64,000 bases of DNA from assembly GCF_000300455.3 (NCBI RefSeq), contig NZ_CP007215.2:2604001-2668000 (forward strand). Direction: 5' to 3'. Below are positions 1 to 9,604 of the stretch, one piece after another (the first letter of the stretch is position 1; each line of letters starts with the position of its first letter). Under the pieces are notes generated by a model, which was not told the DNA's origin, searched no databases, and saw only the letters and a program-made list of their open reading frames with translations. The DNA comes from Kosakonia sacchari SP1 (lineage in GTDB: Bacteria; Pseudomonadota; Gammaproteobacteria; Enterobacterales; Enterobacteriaceae). Position numbers and translations under genes: made by a program.

Positions 1-304
1 ACTGAATGACTTTTTTGAGCTGGATGATAATTTCCACCAGAAGCTGGCGCTCATCGCCGACTGCCAGTTAGCGTGGGACACTATCGAAAATATTAAAGCG
101 ACCATCGACCGTGTGCGTTATATGAGTCTTGATCATGTTTCGCCGCCAGAGATGCTGCTGCGCCAGCACATCGATATTTTCTCCGCACTGGAAAAACGCG
201 ATGCCGACGCCGTTGATCGCGCCATGACGCTGCATTTGCAGGAAATCAGCGAGTCAGTAAAAACCATTCGCCAGGAAAACCGCGACTGGTTCAGCGAAGA
301 GTAA
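1..304 (+). CDS. rspR: GntR-family regulator RspR (YdfH), C-terminal part
   Basis: Partial gene entering from the left edge; the open frame runs from base 2 to the TAA at 302-304 and gives about 100 residues. The visible part ([14 protein letters not shown] through the end DWFSEE) matches the C-terminal helical ligand-binding half of E. coli RspR/YdfH, a FadR-subfamily GntR repressor; the DNA-binding N-terminus lies outside the window. In E. coli it controls the rspAB sugar-acid dehydratase/dehydrogenase genes. The next gene is ydfZ, as in E. coli, which supports the identification. The ligand cannot be read from this part. Confidence 0.85.
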   Translation, partial: LNDFFELDDNFHQKLALIADCQLAWDTIENIKATIDRVRYMSLDHVSPPEMLLRQHIDIFSALEKRDADAVDRAMTLHLQEISESVKTIRQENRDWFSEE

Positions 305-361
305 TTTTTCCCCTTCTTATCTCCGCCAGGTCACATTTTTTTCGCGCAAAAAAGTGTGACT

Positions 362-410
362 TTGATCAAAAACAAAAACTCATGAGCTCAGGGGCGTATT
401 TATAAGGCGT
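362..410 (+). promoter_or_regulatory. FNR-activated promoter of ydfZ
   Basis: TTGATCAAAAACAA at 362-375 matches the FNR consensus TTGAT-N4-ATCAA at 9 of 10 fixed positions. Its centre (368.5) lies 41.5 bp before about base 410, the class II spacing, and a TATTTAT stretch at 397-403 sits where the -10 element belongs. E. coli ydfZ is a known strongly FNR-dependent gene, so this agrees with family knowledge. The start site itself is inferred. Confidence 0.7.
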
Positions 411-471
411 CCATTTCGGGGACATCTTCTGCCCCGTTTCGTTTTGCGGATTTCAATAAGGAGAAACCACC

Positions 472-675
472 ATGATGACGTATGATCGTAACCGTAACGC
501 TATCACCACCGGTACGCGCGTGATGATTAATGGCACTGGCCGCACTGGCAAAATCGTCGCGATTCACGCCGAGGGGTTAAACCCCGCGCAACTGCGCCGT
601 AGCAAAACGGTGGAAGTGGAAGGCTGCGAAGGTAAATTCGAACCGGTTGAATTGATTCGTCTTGGCTTACACTAA
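472..675 (+). CDS. ydfZ: YdfZ family protein (putative selenium-binding)
   Basis: A 67-residue protein, the same length as E. coli YdfZ and alike throughout ([38 protein letters not shown]). The family has been reported as carrying bound selenium in E. coli; the single Cys of VEGCE is the obvious candidate residue. The start is set by AAGGAG about 8 bases upstream, and a second Met follows at once. It is a monocistronic unit behind an FNR-type promoter, so anaerobic expression is expected. The biochemical role is unknown. Confidence 0.9.
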   Translation: MMTYDRNRNAITTGTRVMINGTGRTGKIVAIHAEGLNPAQLRRSKTVEVEGCEGKFEPVELIRLGLH

Positions 676-694
676 GCATTAAAAATGCGTGTGG

Positions 695-723
695 TAAAAA
701 AGAATGCCGCCATGGCGGCATTC
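695..723 (-). terminator. Terminator of ydfI
   Basis: GAATGCCGCC and GGCGGCATTC form a perfect palindrome at 702-723. On the minus strand it is followed by a T-rich run (bases 701-695), so it is an intrinsic terminator for ydfI. It may also stop ydfZ transcripts less efficiently, since the T-run is poor on the plus strand. Confidence 0.8.
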
Positions 724-754
724 ACTGTTTATATACTGGATTAAATGCTCGCAG

Positions 755-2218
755 TTAAAGTGCTGCAGCGTACTGCGCCACTGTGGCTTTCGCGCCTTTA
801 TCCAGCAATGTCAAATAGGCTTTTTTCACCTGAGCCACAAAGGTCGCATCTTTCGGCAATTCATTGCCAAAAATCGCCTCAATTCCAAGCAATGCATGCA
901 CGCGGGCTTCACCTTGCGCGCTGTTGTTAACCGCGTTCTGGATCACTGTCAGCAACGGATCGCACACTTCGATCGCTTTCCCCTGCTCGTCGACGCCGCC
1001 GACATAACGCATCCAGCCAGCAATCCCCAGCGCCAGCAGAGAGAAATCACGCTGATGCACTAAATGCCAGCGCACAGAATCCAGCATACGCTGCGGCAGT
1101 TTCTGGCTACCGTCCATGGCGATCTGCCAGGTGCGGTGACGCAATGCGGTATTGCTGTAACGCGCGATCAGCAGATCGGCGTAATGCGCCAGATCCACGC
1201 CCTGCACTTTCAGTGTTGGTGCCTGCTCTTTCAACATCAACGCGTGTGCGGCGCGACGGTAGTTCTCGTCTTCCATGCACTCATTGATGTGCTGATAACC
1301 GGCCAGATAACCCAAGTACGCCAGGAAGGAGTGGCTGCCGTTCAGCATGCGCAGTTTCATCTCTTCAAACGGCACCACATCCGCCACCAGCTCGGCGCCA
1401 GCTTTTTCCCACGCCGGACGACCCGCGACGAAATTATCTTCAATCACCCACTGGCGGAACGGCTCACAGGCCACGCCCGCAGGATCGCGGACACCGGTCA
1501 GTTGTTCGATTTTATCCAGCGTTTCGGTGGTCACAGCCGGAACAATTCTGTCTACCATGGTTGACGGGAACGTCACATTCGCTTCAATCCAGTCACCTAA
1601 TTCTGCGCTCACCGCGCGCGCGTAAGCGCAGACCACATTGCGGGTGACATGGCCGTTTTCCGGCATGTTGTCGCAGGACATCACGCTGAAAGCCGGTAAA
1701 CCTGCCGCTTTACGGCGCGCCAGGGCTTCCACGACCACGCCCGCGGCCGATTTTGGCTGCTGCGGGTTTTGCAGGTCGCCAACAATTAATGGGTGATCGA
1801 GCATCAGTTTGCCCGTCGCCGGTGAGTGGCAATAGCCTTTCTCGGTGATAGTCAGTGAAACAATGGTAACCTGCGGTTCGCACATGGCGGCGAGCACGGT
1901 TTCCAGGCCATCCACCTGTGCGTGCAGGGCGCGTTTTGCTACGCCCACCACGCGCGCAGTCCACGCATCGGCAGACATTTCCGCCACGGTATAGAGGTTA
2001 TCCTGCTGCTTGAGATCGGCAATTTGCTGCTCACCGCCAATCAAATTGACCTCGCAATAGCCCCAGTCACTGCCATGCTCTGCGGCAAGAATATCGGCAT
2101 AAACTGACTGATGCGCGCGGTGAAACGCACCAAAACCAAGGTGCACAATGCGCGCAACCAATTTGTTACGGTCATAAGTAGGTAACGTGGCTTTCGCCTT
2201 TAATAGCCTGTTTTCCAT
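755..2218 (-). CDS. ydfI: Mannitol dehydrogenase family oxidoreductase YdfI
   Basis: About 487 residues, matching E. coli YdfI across its length. It belongs to the long-chain polyol dehydrogenase family with UxuB fructuronate reductase and mannitol 2-dehydrogenase. An N-terminal nucleotide-binding motif ([12 protein letters not shown]) and the catalytic-lysine segment [10 protein letters not shown] are intact, so NAD(P)-dependent oxidation or reduction of a polyol or sugar acid is expected; the exact substrate is not known. I place the start at the Met before [11 protein letters not shown] by alignment with E. coli; an in-frame ATG four codons upstream (2230) is possible. It is convergent with ydfZ and near rspR, the sugar-acid regulator. 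Confidence 0.85.
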   Translation of the reverse strand: MENRLLKAKATLPTYDRNKLVARIVHLGFGAFHRAHQSVYADILAAEHGSDWGYCEVNLIGGEQQIADLKQQDNLYTVAEMSADAWTARVVGVAKRALHAQVDGLETVLAAMCEPQVTIVSLTITEKGYCHSPATGKLMLDHPLIVGDLQNPQQPKSAAGVVVEALARRKAAGLPAFSVMSCDNMPENGHVTRNVVCAYARAVSAELGDWIEANVTFPSTMVDRIVPAVTTETLDKIEQLTGVRDPAGVACEPFRQWVIEDNFVAGRPAWEKAGAELVADVVPFEEMKLRMLNGSHSFLAYLGYLAGYQHINECMEDENYRRAAHALMLKEQAPTLKVQGVDLAHYADLLIARYSNTALRHRTWQIAMDGSQKLPQRMLDSVRWHLVHQRDFSLLALGIAGWMRYVGGVDEQGKAIEVCDPLLTVIQNAVNNSAQGEARVHALLGIEAIFGNELPKDATFVAQVKKAYLTLLDKGAKATVAQYAAAL

Positions 2219-2739
2219 GGTGAGACTCATCTTATTAAGTGAAACAGTGGTTCAATAGATTACGGACTGCTGTAAAGCAGACTATGATTTGCGACAGGAT
2301 TTGCGGACTACACTAACTAGAATGGTAACTAAATGTGTCAAAAAAAACACATATTCAACTTTGCTTTAAAGCGATGAATGTATTCAGCGTGAAAATGAGA
2401 TGAGTTAATGTGATTGTGCAGGATGCGCGGCGATGTGGAAGTGTGGAAAAAAGCGTTTTAAAAGTAATAGCGCTCGCGGGCAATGCGCAGGAAGGGTTCG
2501 ACAGAAAATCAATCTGTTAGTATACAGCGGACATCATCTTAAACAGACTTGCTGAACCGGCCATAGTGAAGAAATTCACGCCAGGTCAAAATCTGTAACT
2601 ATACGTCATAAGCAGCTTCGCGAGCTGGGTTTCGCCTCTGGGGCTATTCAAACCGTCTCACAAAGAGCTAAAGCGTGGATTGAAACGAAGACGGTATGCG
2701 AACAGCGAGTCTGCCACACACTATCGAAAATGGCGTACA
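2219..2739. other. Intergenic region between ydfI and ynfA with a coding-like remnant
   Basis: Roughly 500 bases with no confident gene. In E. coli K-12 this is where the Qin prophage lies. It should hold the ydfI promoter near 2240-2340. On the plus strand the frame 2556-2768 is open for 70 codons without ATG, GTG or TTG at its beginning; it reads like protein (for example RHKQLRELGFASGAIQ) and overlaps the end of ynfA. It could be the tail of a lost prophage gene or chance. Confidence 0.3.
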
Positions 2740-3066
2740 TCACGCCCGGCCCCAGCCAGCAACAATGATCAACATCCCGCACATCGCGATGAGCGCCCCA
2801 AGCCAGTCGTAAACGCTGAGTTTTACGCCATCGACCACACGTAGCCAAATCAACGCGGTACACACATACACACCGCCGTATGCCGCGTAAACGCGCCCAC
2901 TGGCCGCCGGATGCAGCGTTAACAACCAGACGAACATGGCCAACGCGAATGCTGCGGGAATAATTAACAGTGGCGTAGCGCCACGTTTTAGCCACAGCCA
3001 GGGCAAAAAACAACCGACGATTTCACACAGCGCGGTGGCAAAGAACAGGAGTGTTGTTTTCAGCAT
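2740..3066 (-). CDS. ynfA: UPF0060 small multidrug-resistance-like membrane protein YnfA
   Basis: A 108-residue inner-membrane protein nearly identical to E. coli YnfA, with four hydrophobic segments (about 5-24, 31-49, 60-79, 85-104) and the conserved core [17 protein letters not shown]. The family is distantly related to SMR efflux transporters and has been linked to antimicrobial efflux in some enterobacteria. The start is the ATG before [14 protein letters not shown], giving the same length as E. coli; a GTG three codons earlier is less likely. Divergent from ynfB, as in E. coli. Confidence 0.9.
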   Translation of the reverse strand: MLKTTLLFFATALCEIVGCFLPWLWLKRGATPLLIIPAAFALAMFVWLLTLHPAASGRVYAAYGGVYVCTALIWLRVVDGVKLSVYDWLGALIAMCGMLIIVAGWGRA

Positions 3067-3214
3067 CAGTGACACGTTGATTCAAACTTGGTTGAACTAT
3101 CATACCTGATAATGCTCTGAGAGTGAGTCCCGGCTGGCTATCCCGTGTGGCTGAGATCGCATAGAATAGAGTGATATGGGCATCTTGTTTCTCCCTCAAA
3201 TTAAGGAAATCGCA

Positions 3215-3553
3215 ATGACTAAAACACTTAGCAAACGCCTGTGCCTCACCGCAATGCTGACGCTGGGTGCCATCGTGTACACCACCTCCGCACTGGCCGA
3301 AACCAACCGTCTGGTGATTGAATCCGGCGATAACGCGCAAAGCCGCCAATCCGCAGCGATGGAAAAAGAGCAATGGAATGACACCCGCAGCTTGCGTAGT
3401 AAAGTGAACAAACGCGTGGAAAAAGAGTGGGATAAAACCGATGTCGCGTTTGATGCGCAGGACAAATGCCAGAAAAGCAGCAATCTTAACGCCTACTGGG
3501 AACCCAACACCCTGCGTTGTCTGGATCGCCGCACCGGACAGCAAATTCGCTAA
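3215..3553 (+). CDS. ynfB: UPF0482 family periplasmic protein YnfB
   Basis: A 112-residue protein with a Sec signal peptide (about 1-28, cleavage near SALAE) followed by a short charged mature domain with two Cys residues that could form a disulfide (DKCQKSS, TLRCLDR). It matches E. coli YnfB throughout. The start is chosen from AAGGAAAT eight bases upstream of [10 protein letters not shown]; an upstream in-frame ATG at 3176 lacks a ribosome site. Function unknown. It precedes speG and may be partly co-transcribed through the weak hairpin between them. Confidence 0.88.
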   Translation: MTKTLSKRLCLTAMLTLGAIVYTTSALAETNRLVIESGDNAQSRQSAAMEKEQWNDTRSLRSKVNKRVEKEWDKTDVAFDAQDKCQKSSNLNAYWEPNTLRCLDRRTGQQIR

Positions 3554-3559
3554 CCGCTC

Positions 3560-3584
3560 TCGGGCGCTTGTGCGCCCGATTTCC
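3560..3584 (+). terminator. Hairpin between ynfB and speG
   Basis: TCGGGCGC-TTGT-GCGCCCGA (3560-3579) followed by TTTCC. The stem is strong and the U-tract short, so it is an attenuating terminator at most. Confidence 0.55.
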
Positions 3585-3605
3585 GCTTAAGTAAAAGGAC
3601 TTTTC

Positions 3606-4166
3606 ATGAGTGACGCTTACACCGTCCGCCTGCGCCCGCTCGAGCGCGAGGATTTGCGTTTCGTTCATCAACTGGATAACAACGCCAGCGTCATGCGTTA
3701 CTGGTTTGAAGAACCCTACGAAGCCTTTGTTGAACTTTCTGACCTGTATGACAAGCATATTCACGATCAAAGCGAACGCCGCTTTGTGGTGGAGTGCGAT
3801 GGTGAAAAAGCCGGATTAGTAGAGCTGGTCGAAATCAACCACGTTCACCGCCGTGCAGAATTTCAGATAATAATTTCCCCGGAATATCAGGGCAAAGGAC
3901 TGGCATCAAAAGCCGCGAAGCTGGCGATGGATTACGGATTTACGGTACTGAATCTGTACAAGCTCTATCTGATTGTTGATAAAGAGAACGAAAAAGCGAT
4001 TCACATTTACCGCAAGCTGGGATTTATGGTCGAAGGTGAATTAATCCATGAGTTCTTTATTAACGGTGAGTACCGCAACACCATTCGCATGTGTATTTTC
4101 CAGCAGCAATATCTTGAAAACCACAAAACAAGCGGCCCGACGCTACTGAAACCCACCGCGCAATAA
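3606..4166 (+). CDS. speG: Spermidine N1-acetyltransferase SpeG
   Basis: A 186-residue GNAT acetyltransferase, the same length as E. coli SpeG and over 85 percent alike by eye. It transfers acetyl from acetyl-CoA to spermidine (and spermine), detoxifying polyamine excess. The acetyl-CoA loop is the Q/R-x-x-G-x-G/A motif in [16 protein letters not shown] (near 100), and the allosteric polyamine-binding N-terminal segment ([17 protein letters not shown]) is conserved. AAAAGGAC precedes the ATG. Cytosolic; the family forms a dodecamer. Confidence 0.96.
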   Translation: MSDAYTVRLRPLEREDLRFVHQLDNNASVMRYWFEEPYEAFVELSDLYDKHIHDQSERRFVVECDGEKAGLVELVEINHVHRRAEFQIIISPEYQGKGLASKAAKLAMDYGFTVLNLYKLYLIVDKENEKAIHIYRKLGFMVEGELIHEFFINGEYRNTIRMCIFQQQYLENHKTSGPTLLKPTAQ

Positions 4167-4185
4167 AGCGCGGTGGTCAGCGACA

Positions 4186-4896
4186 TCAATAATACTCGAT
4201 GGTATTTTTGATGCTGTATTTATGCGTCACCTGCGGCGTAACACTTTCGTCCACAATCTCCAGGCTGCAACTCACCGGGTTATCATGGCTGTCGTATTCG
4301 CAGGCCTGCTTGACATTGCCAAGCGGCTTATCGTTCAGCGTGCTGACAGAGGTGTAATCGAGCTTTTTGCGCTTATCTTTCGAAGGCGTAGACACAACAG
4401 ACAACGTCGCGTCTTTCGATGTCGTGGTTTTCCCCAGCGGATACCCTTCATCGTCATAGCGGTATTTGACCTCTATTTCCTTGCCTGTCGCGCGAACCAC
4501 GAATCCGTTATCGTCGGTGTCCCAGGTTACGCCCGCTGCCGGGAACTCCGCCAGTTGGCATTTACCCTGCAAACGCAGACGTTTTTCCTTCGATTCTGCC
4601 TCAACATAGTAGTTGGCATCCAGTACCAGCGACACGCCACTGTTGTTTTCCAGATCATGCAGTTCAAGCGTATCGAAACATCCCTCTTTCGACATCGTTC
4701 CGGTAACGCGTTTCGTGACTTCACCTTTATCATTAAGTAACGTCTGGCTGAAATCTTTAACCGAGCCACGCAACGGATCAAAATCGAATTCATTCGAGAA
4801 GCTAGCCATTTCCGGCGTGAATGAAACGGGTCCCTTCGGCTTATCACATCCGACAAGCGCCACCGCCAGAGAGATAAGTAACAGCTGTTTTTTCAA
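4186..4896 (-). CDS. ynfC: UPF0257 lipoprotein YnfC (TTG start)
   Basis: A 236-residue predicted outer or inner membrane lipoprotein, the same length as E. coli YnfC. The signal segment ends in a lipobox (ALVGC, Cys at residue 17) and the mature part carries the family hallmark FTPEMASFSNEFDFDPLRG. No ATG is suitably placed. A TTG at 4894-4896 gives exactly the E. coli length and lipobox position, so I use TTG; GTG codons at 4905 and 4908 are alternatives. Convergent with speG. Function unknown. Confidence 0.85.
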   Translation of the reverse strand: MKKQLLLISLAVALVGCDKPKGPVSFTPEMASFSNEFDFDPLRGSVKDFSQTLLNDKGEVTKRVTGTMSKEGCFDTLELHDLENNSGVSLVLDANYYVEAESKEKRLRLQGKCQLAEFPAAGVTWDTDDNGFVVRATGKEIEVKYRYDDEGYPLGKTTTSKDATLSVVSTPSKDKRKKLDYTSVSTLNDKPLGNVKQACEYDSHDNPVSCSLEIVDESVTPQVTHKYSIKNTIEYY

Positions 4897-4975
4897 TGGG
4901 TTCACCACATTCTTCTTTTGTAATGCGCTTATATTAGCAAAAGCTTTATAACTTAGGGCAATGACTTCTTTGTGG

Positions 4976-5611
4976 TTAGGCCTGCTGACTGGCGAGTAAC
5001 AGCAGCGAATAACCAGCGCCACTCACGCCTATTAGCAATAAAATCAACGAGGAGAAGGTAGCAAAACGTCCACTTTGCCGCGTTGGTAACCAGCGTTTAA
5101 CGGCCAGGATATAGAGCGTTAAGACACTAAAATCCAGCGCCACCCAAATGACAGTAAGCACCGTGATGCTGGCGGTGAAATCGCCGGTAATACCGGTAAA
5201 CTGCGGAAAAAAAGCGATAAAAAACAGAATATCTTTTGGGTTAGCGATGGCCGTCATAAAGCCTGTAACAAACCCACCTTGTTCGCCGTTTTGCGACATC
5301 TCTGTACCTTTTTCTCGCCGTAAGGCGCGCAATGCTTGCACCGCGCTGATCGCAATAAAGAGCGAACCTACCAGCCCTACCATATTTAGTAGCCAGGCCG
5401 AGAGCGTAACCACGCCGGCCAGCGTTAACCCCGCCAGCGCAATTAACACCAGCGAGGCCAGATTAGTGCCTGCCAAAGTTAAAAACGCGCGCGCATGGCT
5501 GCCCCGCGCTGCTGCCGCGCACACCAGCGCCACCACCGGCCCGGGCGTTGCCAGCAACGTCAGTACCACACCGATGTATGTTCCCAGCAGCACCACATTC
5601 ATTGATACCAT
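4976..5611 (-). CDS. LysE/RhtB-family amino acid exporter
   Basis: About 211 residues with five to six hydrophobic segments and the LysE-family N-terminal signature (GVVLTLLATPGPVVALVCAAAARG), followed by IANPKDILFFIAFFPQF typical of RhtB/LeuE relatives. These inner-membrane proteins export amino acids or homoserine lactone-like compounds by proton exchange; the substrate is not readable. The start is set by AGGAGGGAG just upstream of ATGATG. It is divergent from a LysR gene 95 bases away, the usual pairing in which the LysR protein controls the exporter. Neither gene is at this place in E. coli K-12. Confidence 0.82.
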   Translation of the reverse strand: MVSMNVVLLGTYIGVVLTLLATPGPVVALVCAAAARGSHARAFLTLAGTNLASLVLIALAGLTLAGVVTLSAWLLNMVGLVGSLFIAISAVQALRALRREKGTEMSQNGEQGGFVTGFMTAIANPKDILFFIAFFPQFTGITGDFTASITVLTVIWVALDFSVLTLYILAVKRWLPTRQSGRFATFSSLILLLIGVSGAGYSLLLLASQQA

Positions 5612-5705
5612 CATCTCCCTCCTTTTATTTGTTGACGGAGTATCACCAGAAAGCGCGGGCCTGAAAAACGAGTTAAACTGCCGCTCACTGTGCAAAAAAC
5701 TCACA

Positions 5706-6638
5706 ATGGATAACGAACGAATGAACCAAAATCTGCCACCACTCTATGCACTACGGGCATTTACTGTTGCCGCACAAATGGAATCATTTAGCAAGGCAGC
5801 CATTTTTCTCAATGTCACGCCCGGTGCGATAAGCCGCCATATTCGCACCCTTGAAGAGTGGTTTGGGTGTCGTTTGTTTCTGCGCCATGGCCCGAAAATT
5901 ACCCTGACCGACGCAGGAAGCCAGCTGGCTGTTCGTTTACAGGACGGTTTTTTGCAACTGGAAAATGCCTGTCAGACACTGCGCAGCCACCAGCATCAAC
6001 TGCGGCTCAAAGCCCCGTCGACGCTGACGATGCGCTGGTTATTAGATGTGTTAAACGCCTTTCGCCAGCAACACAGCACGCCGCAGGTGGAGATCAGCAG
6101 TGTGTGGATGGATATCGACACCGTCGATTTCCGCACAGAACCCTTCGATTGCGCCATCCTGCTCGGCAACGGCCATTTTGGTGAGTACACGCAAAGCCTG
6201 CGCTTATTTGATGAGTGGTTGATCCCGCTTTGTGCCCCGGCGCTTAAACCGCTGGCGCAACGCGATCTAAGCAGTTGCACCTTAATTCACCCGTCGCGCG
6301 ATCGCCGCGACTGGCGGCGCTGGCAGGCCGGGAGCGGTTTATTTCCCGCGCTTGCCCTTGGCGGCGGCGCGGTGTTTGACACGCTGGAACAAGCCTACCA
6401 GGCGGCAATCGGTGGTCATGGCGTTGCGGTTGGCGATCTGCTGCTCAGCCTGCCCGCGCTGGCGCAAAATCAGCTAACACTCCCCTTCCCGCAAGCACTG
6501 AGCACTGGCGACAGCTACTGGCTGGTGTGGCCAAAAGATTCGCCGCGCAAAAAGAATATCGACCGTCTTGGCGAATTCCTGAGTACCGCCGTACCAGTCT
6601 ATTTCCCGCCGGAAGTGGCGTTATTAAAACAGCAATAA
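5706..6638 (+). CDS. LysR-family regulator (GcvA-like), divergent from the exporter
   Basis: 310 residues. The N-terminal winged helix-turn-helix (about 12-70, LPPLYALRAFTVAAQMESFSKAA) is of the GcvA/AmpR subgroup (ALRAFxxAAxxxSFxxAA), followed by a type 2 periplasmic-binding-like effector domain (about 95-305). The open frame extends far upstream but that part is antisense to the exporter gene; the start is the ATG at 5706 or possibly 5721. The inferred role is control of the adjacent LysE-type exporter; the effector is unknown. Confidence 0.85.
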   Translation: MDNERMNQNLPPLYALRAFTVAAQMESFSKAAIFLNVTPGAISRHIRTLEEWFGCRLFLRHGPKITLTDAGSQLAVRLQDGFLQLENACQTLRSHQHQLRLKAPSTLTMRWLLDVLNAFRQQHSTPQVEISSVWMDIDTVDFRTEPFDCAILLGNGHFGEYTQSLRLFDEWLIPLCAPALKPLAQRDLSSCTLIHPSRDRRDWRRWQAGSGLFPALALGGGAVFDTLEQAYQAAIGGHGVAVGDLLLSLPALAQNQLTLPFPQALSTGDSYWLVWPKDSPRKKNIDRLGEFLSTAVPVYFPPEVALLKQQ

Positions 6639-6724
6639 CGGCTTATTCAGATGATTCAGATATTTACCTTTTGCGGGCATCGCAGGTGCTAAGCTTAGAG
6701 CGGGTAAAACAAAAGGAGACGAGG

Positions 6725-7006
6725 ATGCATTATTCACGTTGGCTTTGCGCATTACTGCTGGTGGGTTCTGTACCGGCGTTCGCTGCGCCGGATTCATGCG
6801 AGCGGGTAAAAACCGATATTCAGCAGCGAATTATTAATAATGGCGTGCCGGAAACGGGATTTACGCTAACCATCGTGCCTAATGATCAGGCTGACCAGGC
6901 AGGTTCGCAGGTCGTCGGTCATTGCGCCAATGACACCTATAAAATTCTTTACACCCGCAACAGCGGTGCTGCTCAGCAAAGCGAAGAAAACACCGGCGCA
7001 CAGTAA
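6725..7006 (+). CDS. ynfD: DUF1161 periplasmic protein YnfD
   Basis: A 93-residue protein with a clear signal peptide (about 1-20, cleaved after VPAFA) and a DUF1161 domain with two conserved Cys residues (DSCERVKTDIQQRI and VVGHCANDTYKI). It matches E. coli YnfD, also directly upstream of ynfE. AAGGAGACGAGG precedes the ATG. Function unknown; the pair of Cys suggests a periplasmic disulfide. Confidence 0.9.
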   Translation: MHYSRWLCALLLVGSVPAFAAPDSCERVKTDIQQRIINNGVPETGFTLTIVPNDQADQAGSQVVGHCANDTYKILYTRNSGAAQQSEENTGAQ

Positions 7007-7010
7007 CTAA

Positions 7011-7038
7011 AATCCCCTTAATTTCAGGGGATTTCCCT
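7011..7038 (+). terminator. Terminator after ynfD
   Basis: AATCCCCT and AGGGGATT pair around a 7-base loop (7011-7033), followed by TTCCCTCT. It separates ynfD from the ynfE operon. Confidence 0.65.
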
Positions 7039-7042
7039 CTAC

Positions 7043-7056
7043 TTGATCACGCTTAA
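7043..7056 (+). promoter_or_regulatory. Weak FNR-like site upstream of ynfE
   Basis: TTGATCACGCTTAA has a perfect left half-site (TTGAT) and 3 of 5 matches on the right. E. coli ynfEFGHI is FNR-activated and nitrate-repressed, so a site is expected in this 118-base leader. I cannot tell whether this is the functional one. Confidence 0.4.
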
Positions 7057-7155
7057 GATTCTTCTACTCCCTAATGATTAACATGATCACTTCATTAGCC
7101 TGCTTTTAATACACCAGGCAATTTCTTTTTATTATAAATAATAATGGAGTGAGCT

Positions 7156-9594
7156 ATGTCCGACACTGAACACCAGGGTGGGATCAGCCGACGAACGTTG
7201 GTGAAATCCACTGCTTTAGGGTCGCTTGCGCTGGCAGCCGGCAGTTTTTCCCTGCCCTTTGGCCTGCGTTCTGCCGCTGCTGCCGTACAACAGGCGATGC
7301 AACCCGCGCCAGACAAAGTGGTGTGGGGGGCCTGCTCGGTCAACTGCGGTAGCCGCTGCGCGCTGCGTTTGCATGTCCGTGACGATGAAGTCTACTGGGT
7401 CGAAACCGATAACACCGGTGAGGATATCTACGGCAATCACCAGGTACGCGCCTGCCTGCGCGGGCGTTCTATTCGTCGGCGCATCAACCATCCGGATCGC
7501 CTGAACTACCCCATGAAACGCGTCGGTAAACGCGGAGAAGGTAAGTTTGAACGTATTAGCTGGGACGAAGCGCTGGATACTATCGCCAATAGCCTGAAAG
7601 GAGTGGTGCAAAAATACGGTAACGAAGCGGTCTACATTAATTACTCCTCCGGTATTGTTGGCGGCAACATCACCCGTTCTTCCCCTTCTGCATCAATCAT
7701 TGCCCGCCTGATGGCGATGTATGGCGGTTTTCTTAACCAGTACGGCACCTACAGCACCGCGCAAATATCCTGCGCGATGCCTTACACCTACGGCTCTAAT
7801 GAAGGCAACAGCACCTCGGATATCGAAAACACTAAACTGGTGGTGATGTTCGGTAACAACCCGGCGGAAACCCGCATGAGCGGCGGCGGCATTACCTATT
7901 TCCTTGAGCAGGCACGTGAACGCTCAAATGCGCGGATGATCATTATCGATCCGCGTTATACCGATACGGCCGCCGGACGCGAAGATGAGTGGGTGCCGAT
8001 TCGTCCGGGCACCGATGCCGCGCTGGTTGCCGGTATGGCGTGGGTGCTGATTAACGAAAACCTCGTCGATCAACCGTTTCTGGATAAATATTGCGTCGGC
8101 TACGACGAAAAAACGCTGCCTGCCGATGCACCCGCCAACAGCCATTACAAAGCCTATATTCTCGGTCAGGGCGAAGACGGTATCGCCAAAACACCGCAGT
8201 GGGCATCGCGCATCACCGGTATTCCCGCCGATAAAATCATCAAACTGGCGCGGGAAATTGGCAGCGCCAAACCCGCCTATATCTGCCAGGGCTGGGGACC
8301 GCAGCGCCAGGCCAACGGCGAGTTGACCTCACGCGCCATTGCCATGTTGCCGATCCTCACGGGTAACGTCGGCATCAACGGCGGCAACAGCGGTGCGCGC
8401 GAATCCACCTACACCATCACCATTGAACGGATGCCGATGCCGGAAAATCCGGTGAAAACGTCGATTTCGTGCTTTACCTGGACCGATGCCATCGAACGCG
8501 GCCCGGAAATGACCGCCAAACGCGACGGTGTGCGCGGCAAAGATAAGCTTGATGTGCCGATTAAATTTATCTGGAACTATGCCGGTAACACCATTACCAA
8601 CCAGCACGGCGACATCAACCGTACTCACGATATACTGCAGGACGACAGCAAGTGCGAAATGATTGTGGTCATTGAGAACTTTATGACCTCATCGGCGATG
8701 TATGCCGACATTCTGCTGCCGGATTTGATGACCGTCGAACAGGAAGACATCATCCCCAATGATTATGCCGGGAACATGGGCTACCTGATTTTCCTCCAGC
8801 CTGTTACCGCGCCGAAGTTCGAACGTAAACCGATTTACTGGATAACCAGCGAAATCGCTCGCCGCCTGGGGCCGGATATCTACCAGAAATTTACCGAAGG
8901 GCGCACGCAGGAAGAGTGGCTGAAATACCTGTACGCCAAAATGGTCGCCAAAGATCCGCAACTGCCCTCTTATGAAGCCCTGAAAGCGATGGGCATTTAT
9001 AAGCGCAAAGATCCGAACGGCCATTTTGTTGCCTATAAAAAATTCCGCGATGACCCGATCGCCAACCCGCTGAAAACCCCCTCCGGCAAAATTGAAATCT
9101 ACTCCAGCAAGCTGGCGGAAATTGCCAACAGTTGGGAATTAGATAAAGACGAAGTGATTAGCCCGCTGCCGGTTTACGCCTCAACGTTTGAAGGCTGGGA
9201 CGATCCGGCGCGCGAGAAATTCCCGCTGCAATTATTCGGTTTTCATTACAAAGCCCGTACTCACTCCAGCTACGGCAACATTGATGTGCTGCAGGAAGCG
9301 TGTCGCCAGGAGGTGTGGATCAACCCGATCGACGCTGAACGGCGCGGGATCAAACAGGGCGATATGGTACGCGTGTTTAACGAGCGCGGAGAGGTACGTA
9401 TCACCGCGAAAGTGACGCCGCGCATCATGCCGGGCGTCAGTGCCATGGGCCAGGGTGCCTGGCATCAGGCTAATATGGACGGCGATCGCGTTGACCACGG
9501 TGGTTGCATGAACACACTGACCACGCACCGCCCTTCGCCGCTGGCGAAAGGCAACCCGCAGCACACTAATCTGGTCGACATTCAAAAGGTTTAA
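7156..9594 (+). CDS. ynfE: DMSO reductase-family catalytic subunit YnfE (selenate/S-oxide reductase)
   Basis: 812 residues, a molybdopterin (bis-MGD) oxidoreductase closest to E. coli YnfE rather than YnfF, as judged from the N-terminus (GISRRTLVKSTALGSLALAAG) and the ITIERMPM region. A Tat signal (SRRTLVK) targets it folded to the periplasm. Cys residues in WGACSVNCGSRCALRL and VRACLRGRS bind the N-terminal [4Fe-4S] cluster, and the Ser of GTYSTAQIS is the expected molybdenum ligand. It reduces selenate and probably S- or N-oxides, with electrons from menaquinol through YnfG and YnfH. First gene of ynfEGH-dmsD; E. coli has the paralogue ynfF between E and G, absent here. Confidence 0.95.
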   Translation: MSDTEHQGGISRRTLVKSTALGSLALAAGSFSLPFGLRSAAAAVQQAMQPAPDKVVWGACSVNCGSRCALRLHVRDDEVYWVETDNTGEDIYGNHQVRACLRGRSIRRRINHPDRLNYPMKRVGKRGEGKFERISWDEALDTIANSLKGVVQKYGNEAVYINYSSGIVGGNITRSSPSASIIARLMAMYGGFLNQYGTYSTAQISCAMPYTYGSNEGNSTSDIENTKLVVMFGNNPAETRMSGGGITYFLEQARERSNARMIIIDPRYTDTAAGREDEWVPIRPGTDAALVAGMAWVLINENLVDQPFLDKYCVGYDEKTLPADAPANSHYKAYILGQGEDGIAKTPQWASRITGIPADKIIKLAREIGSAKPAYICQGWGPQRQANGELTSRAIAMLPILTGNVGINGGNSGARESTYTITIERMPMPENPVKTSISCFTWTDAIERGPEMTAKRDGVRGKDKLDVPIKFIWNYAGNTITNQHGDINRTHDILQDDSKCEMIVVIENFMTSSAMYADILLPDLMTVEQEDIIPNDYAGNMGYLIFLQPVTAPKFERKPIYWITSEIARRLGPDIYQKFTEGRTQEEWLKYLYAKMVAKDPQLPSYEALKAMGIYKRKDPNGHFVAYKKFRDDPIANPLKTPSGKIEIYSSKLAEIANSWELDKDEVISPLPVYASTFEGWDDPAREKFPLQLFGFHYKARTHSSYGNIDVLQEACRQEVWINPIDAERRGIKQGDMVRVFNERGEVRITAKVTPRIMPGVSAMGQGAWHQANMDGDRVDHGGCMNTLTTHRPSPLAKGNPQHTNLVDIQKV

Positions 9595-9604
9595 GGAGTA
9601 GCCG

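Noticed and set aside
4153-4176. Terminator between speG and ynfC
   Set aside because: A good inverted repeat (CCACCGCGC with GCGCGGTGG) exists but overlaps the speG end and has no T-run on either side.
5148-5705. N-terminal extension of the LysR gene
   Set aside because: The upstream part of the frame is antisense to the LysE-family gene, and LysR proteins begin with the helix-turn-helix found just after 5706.
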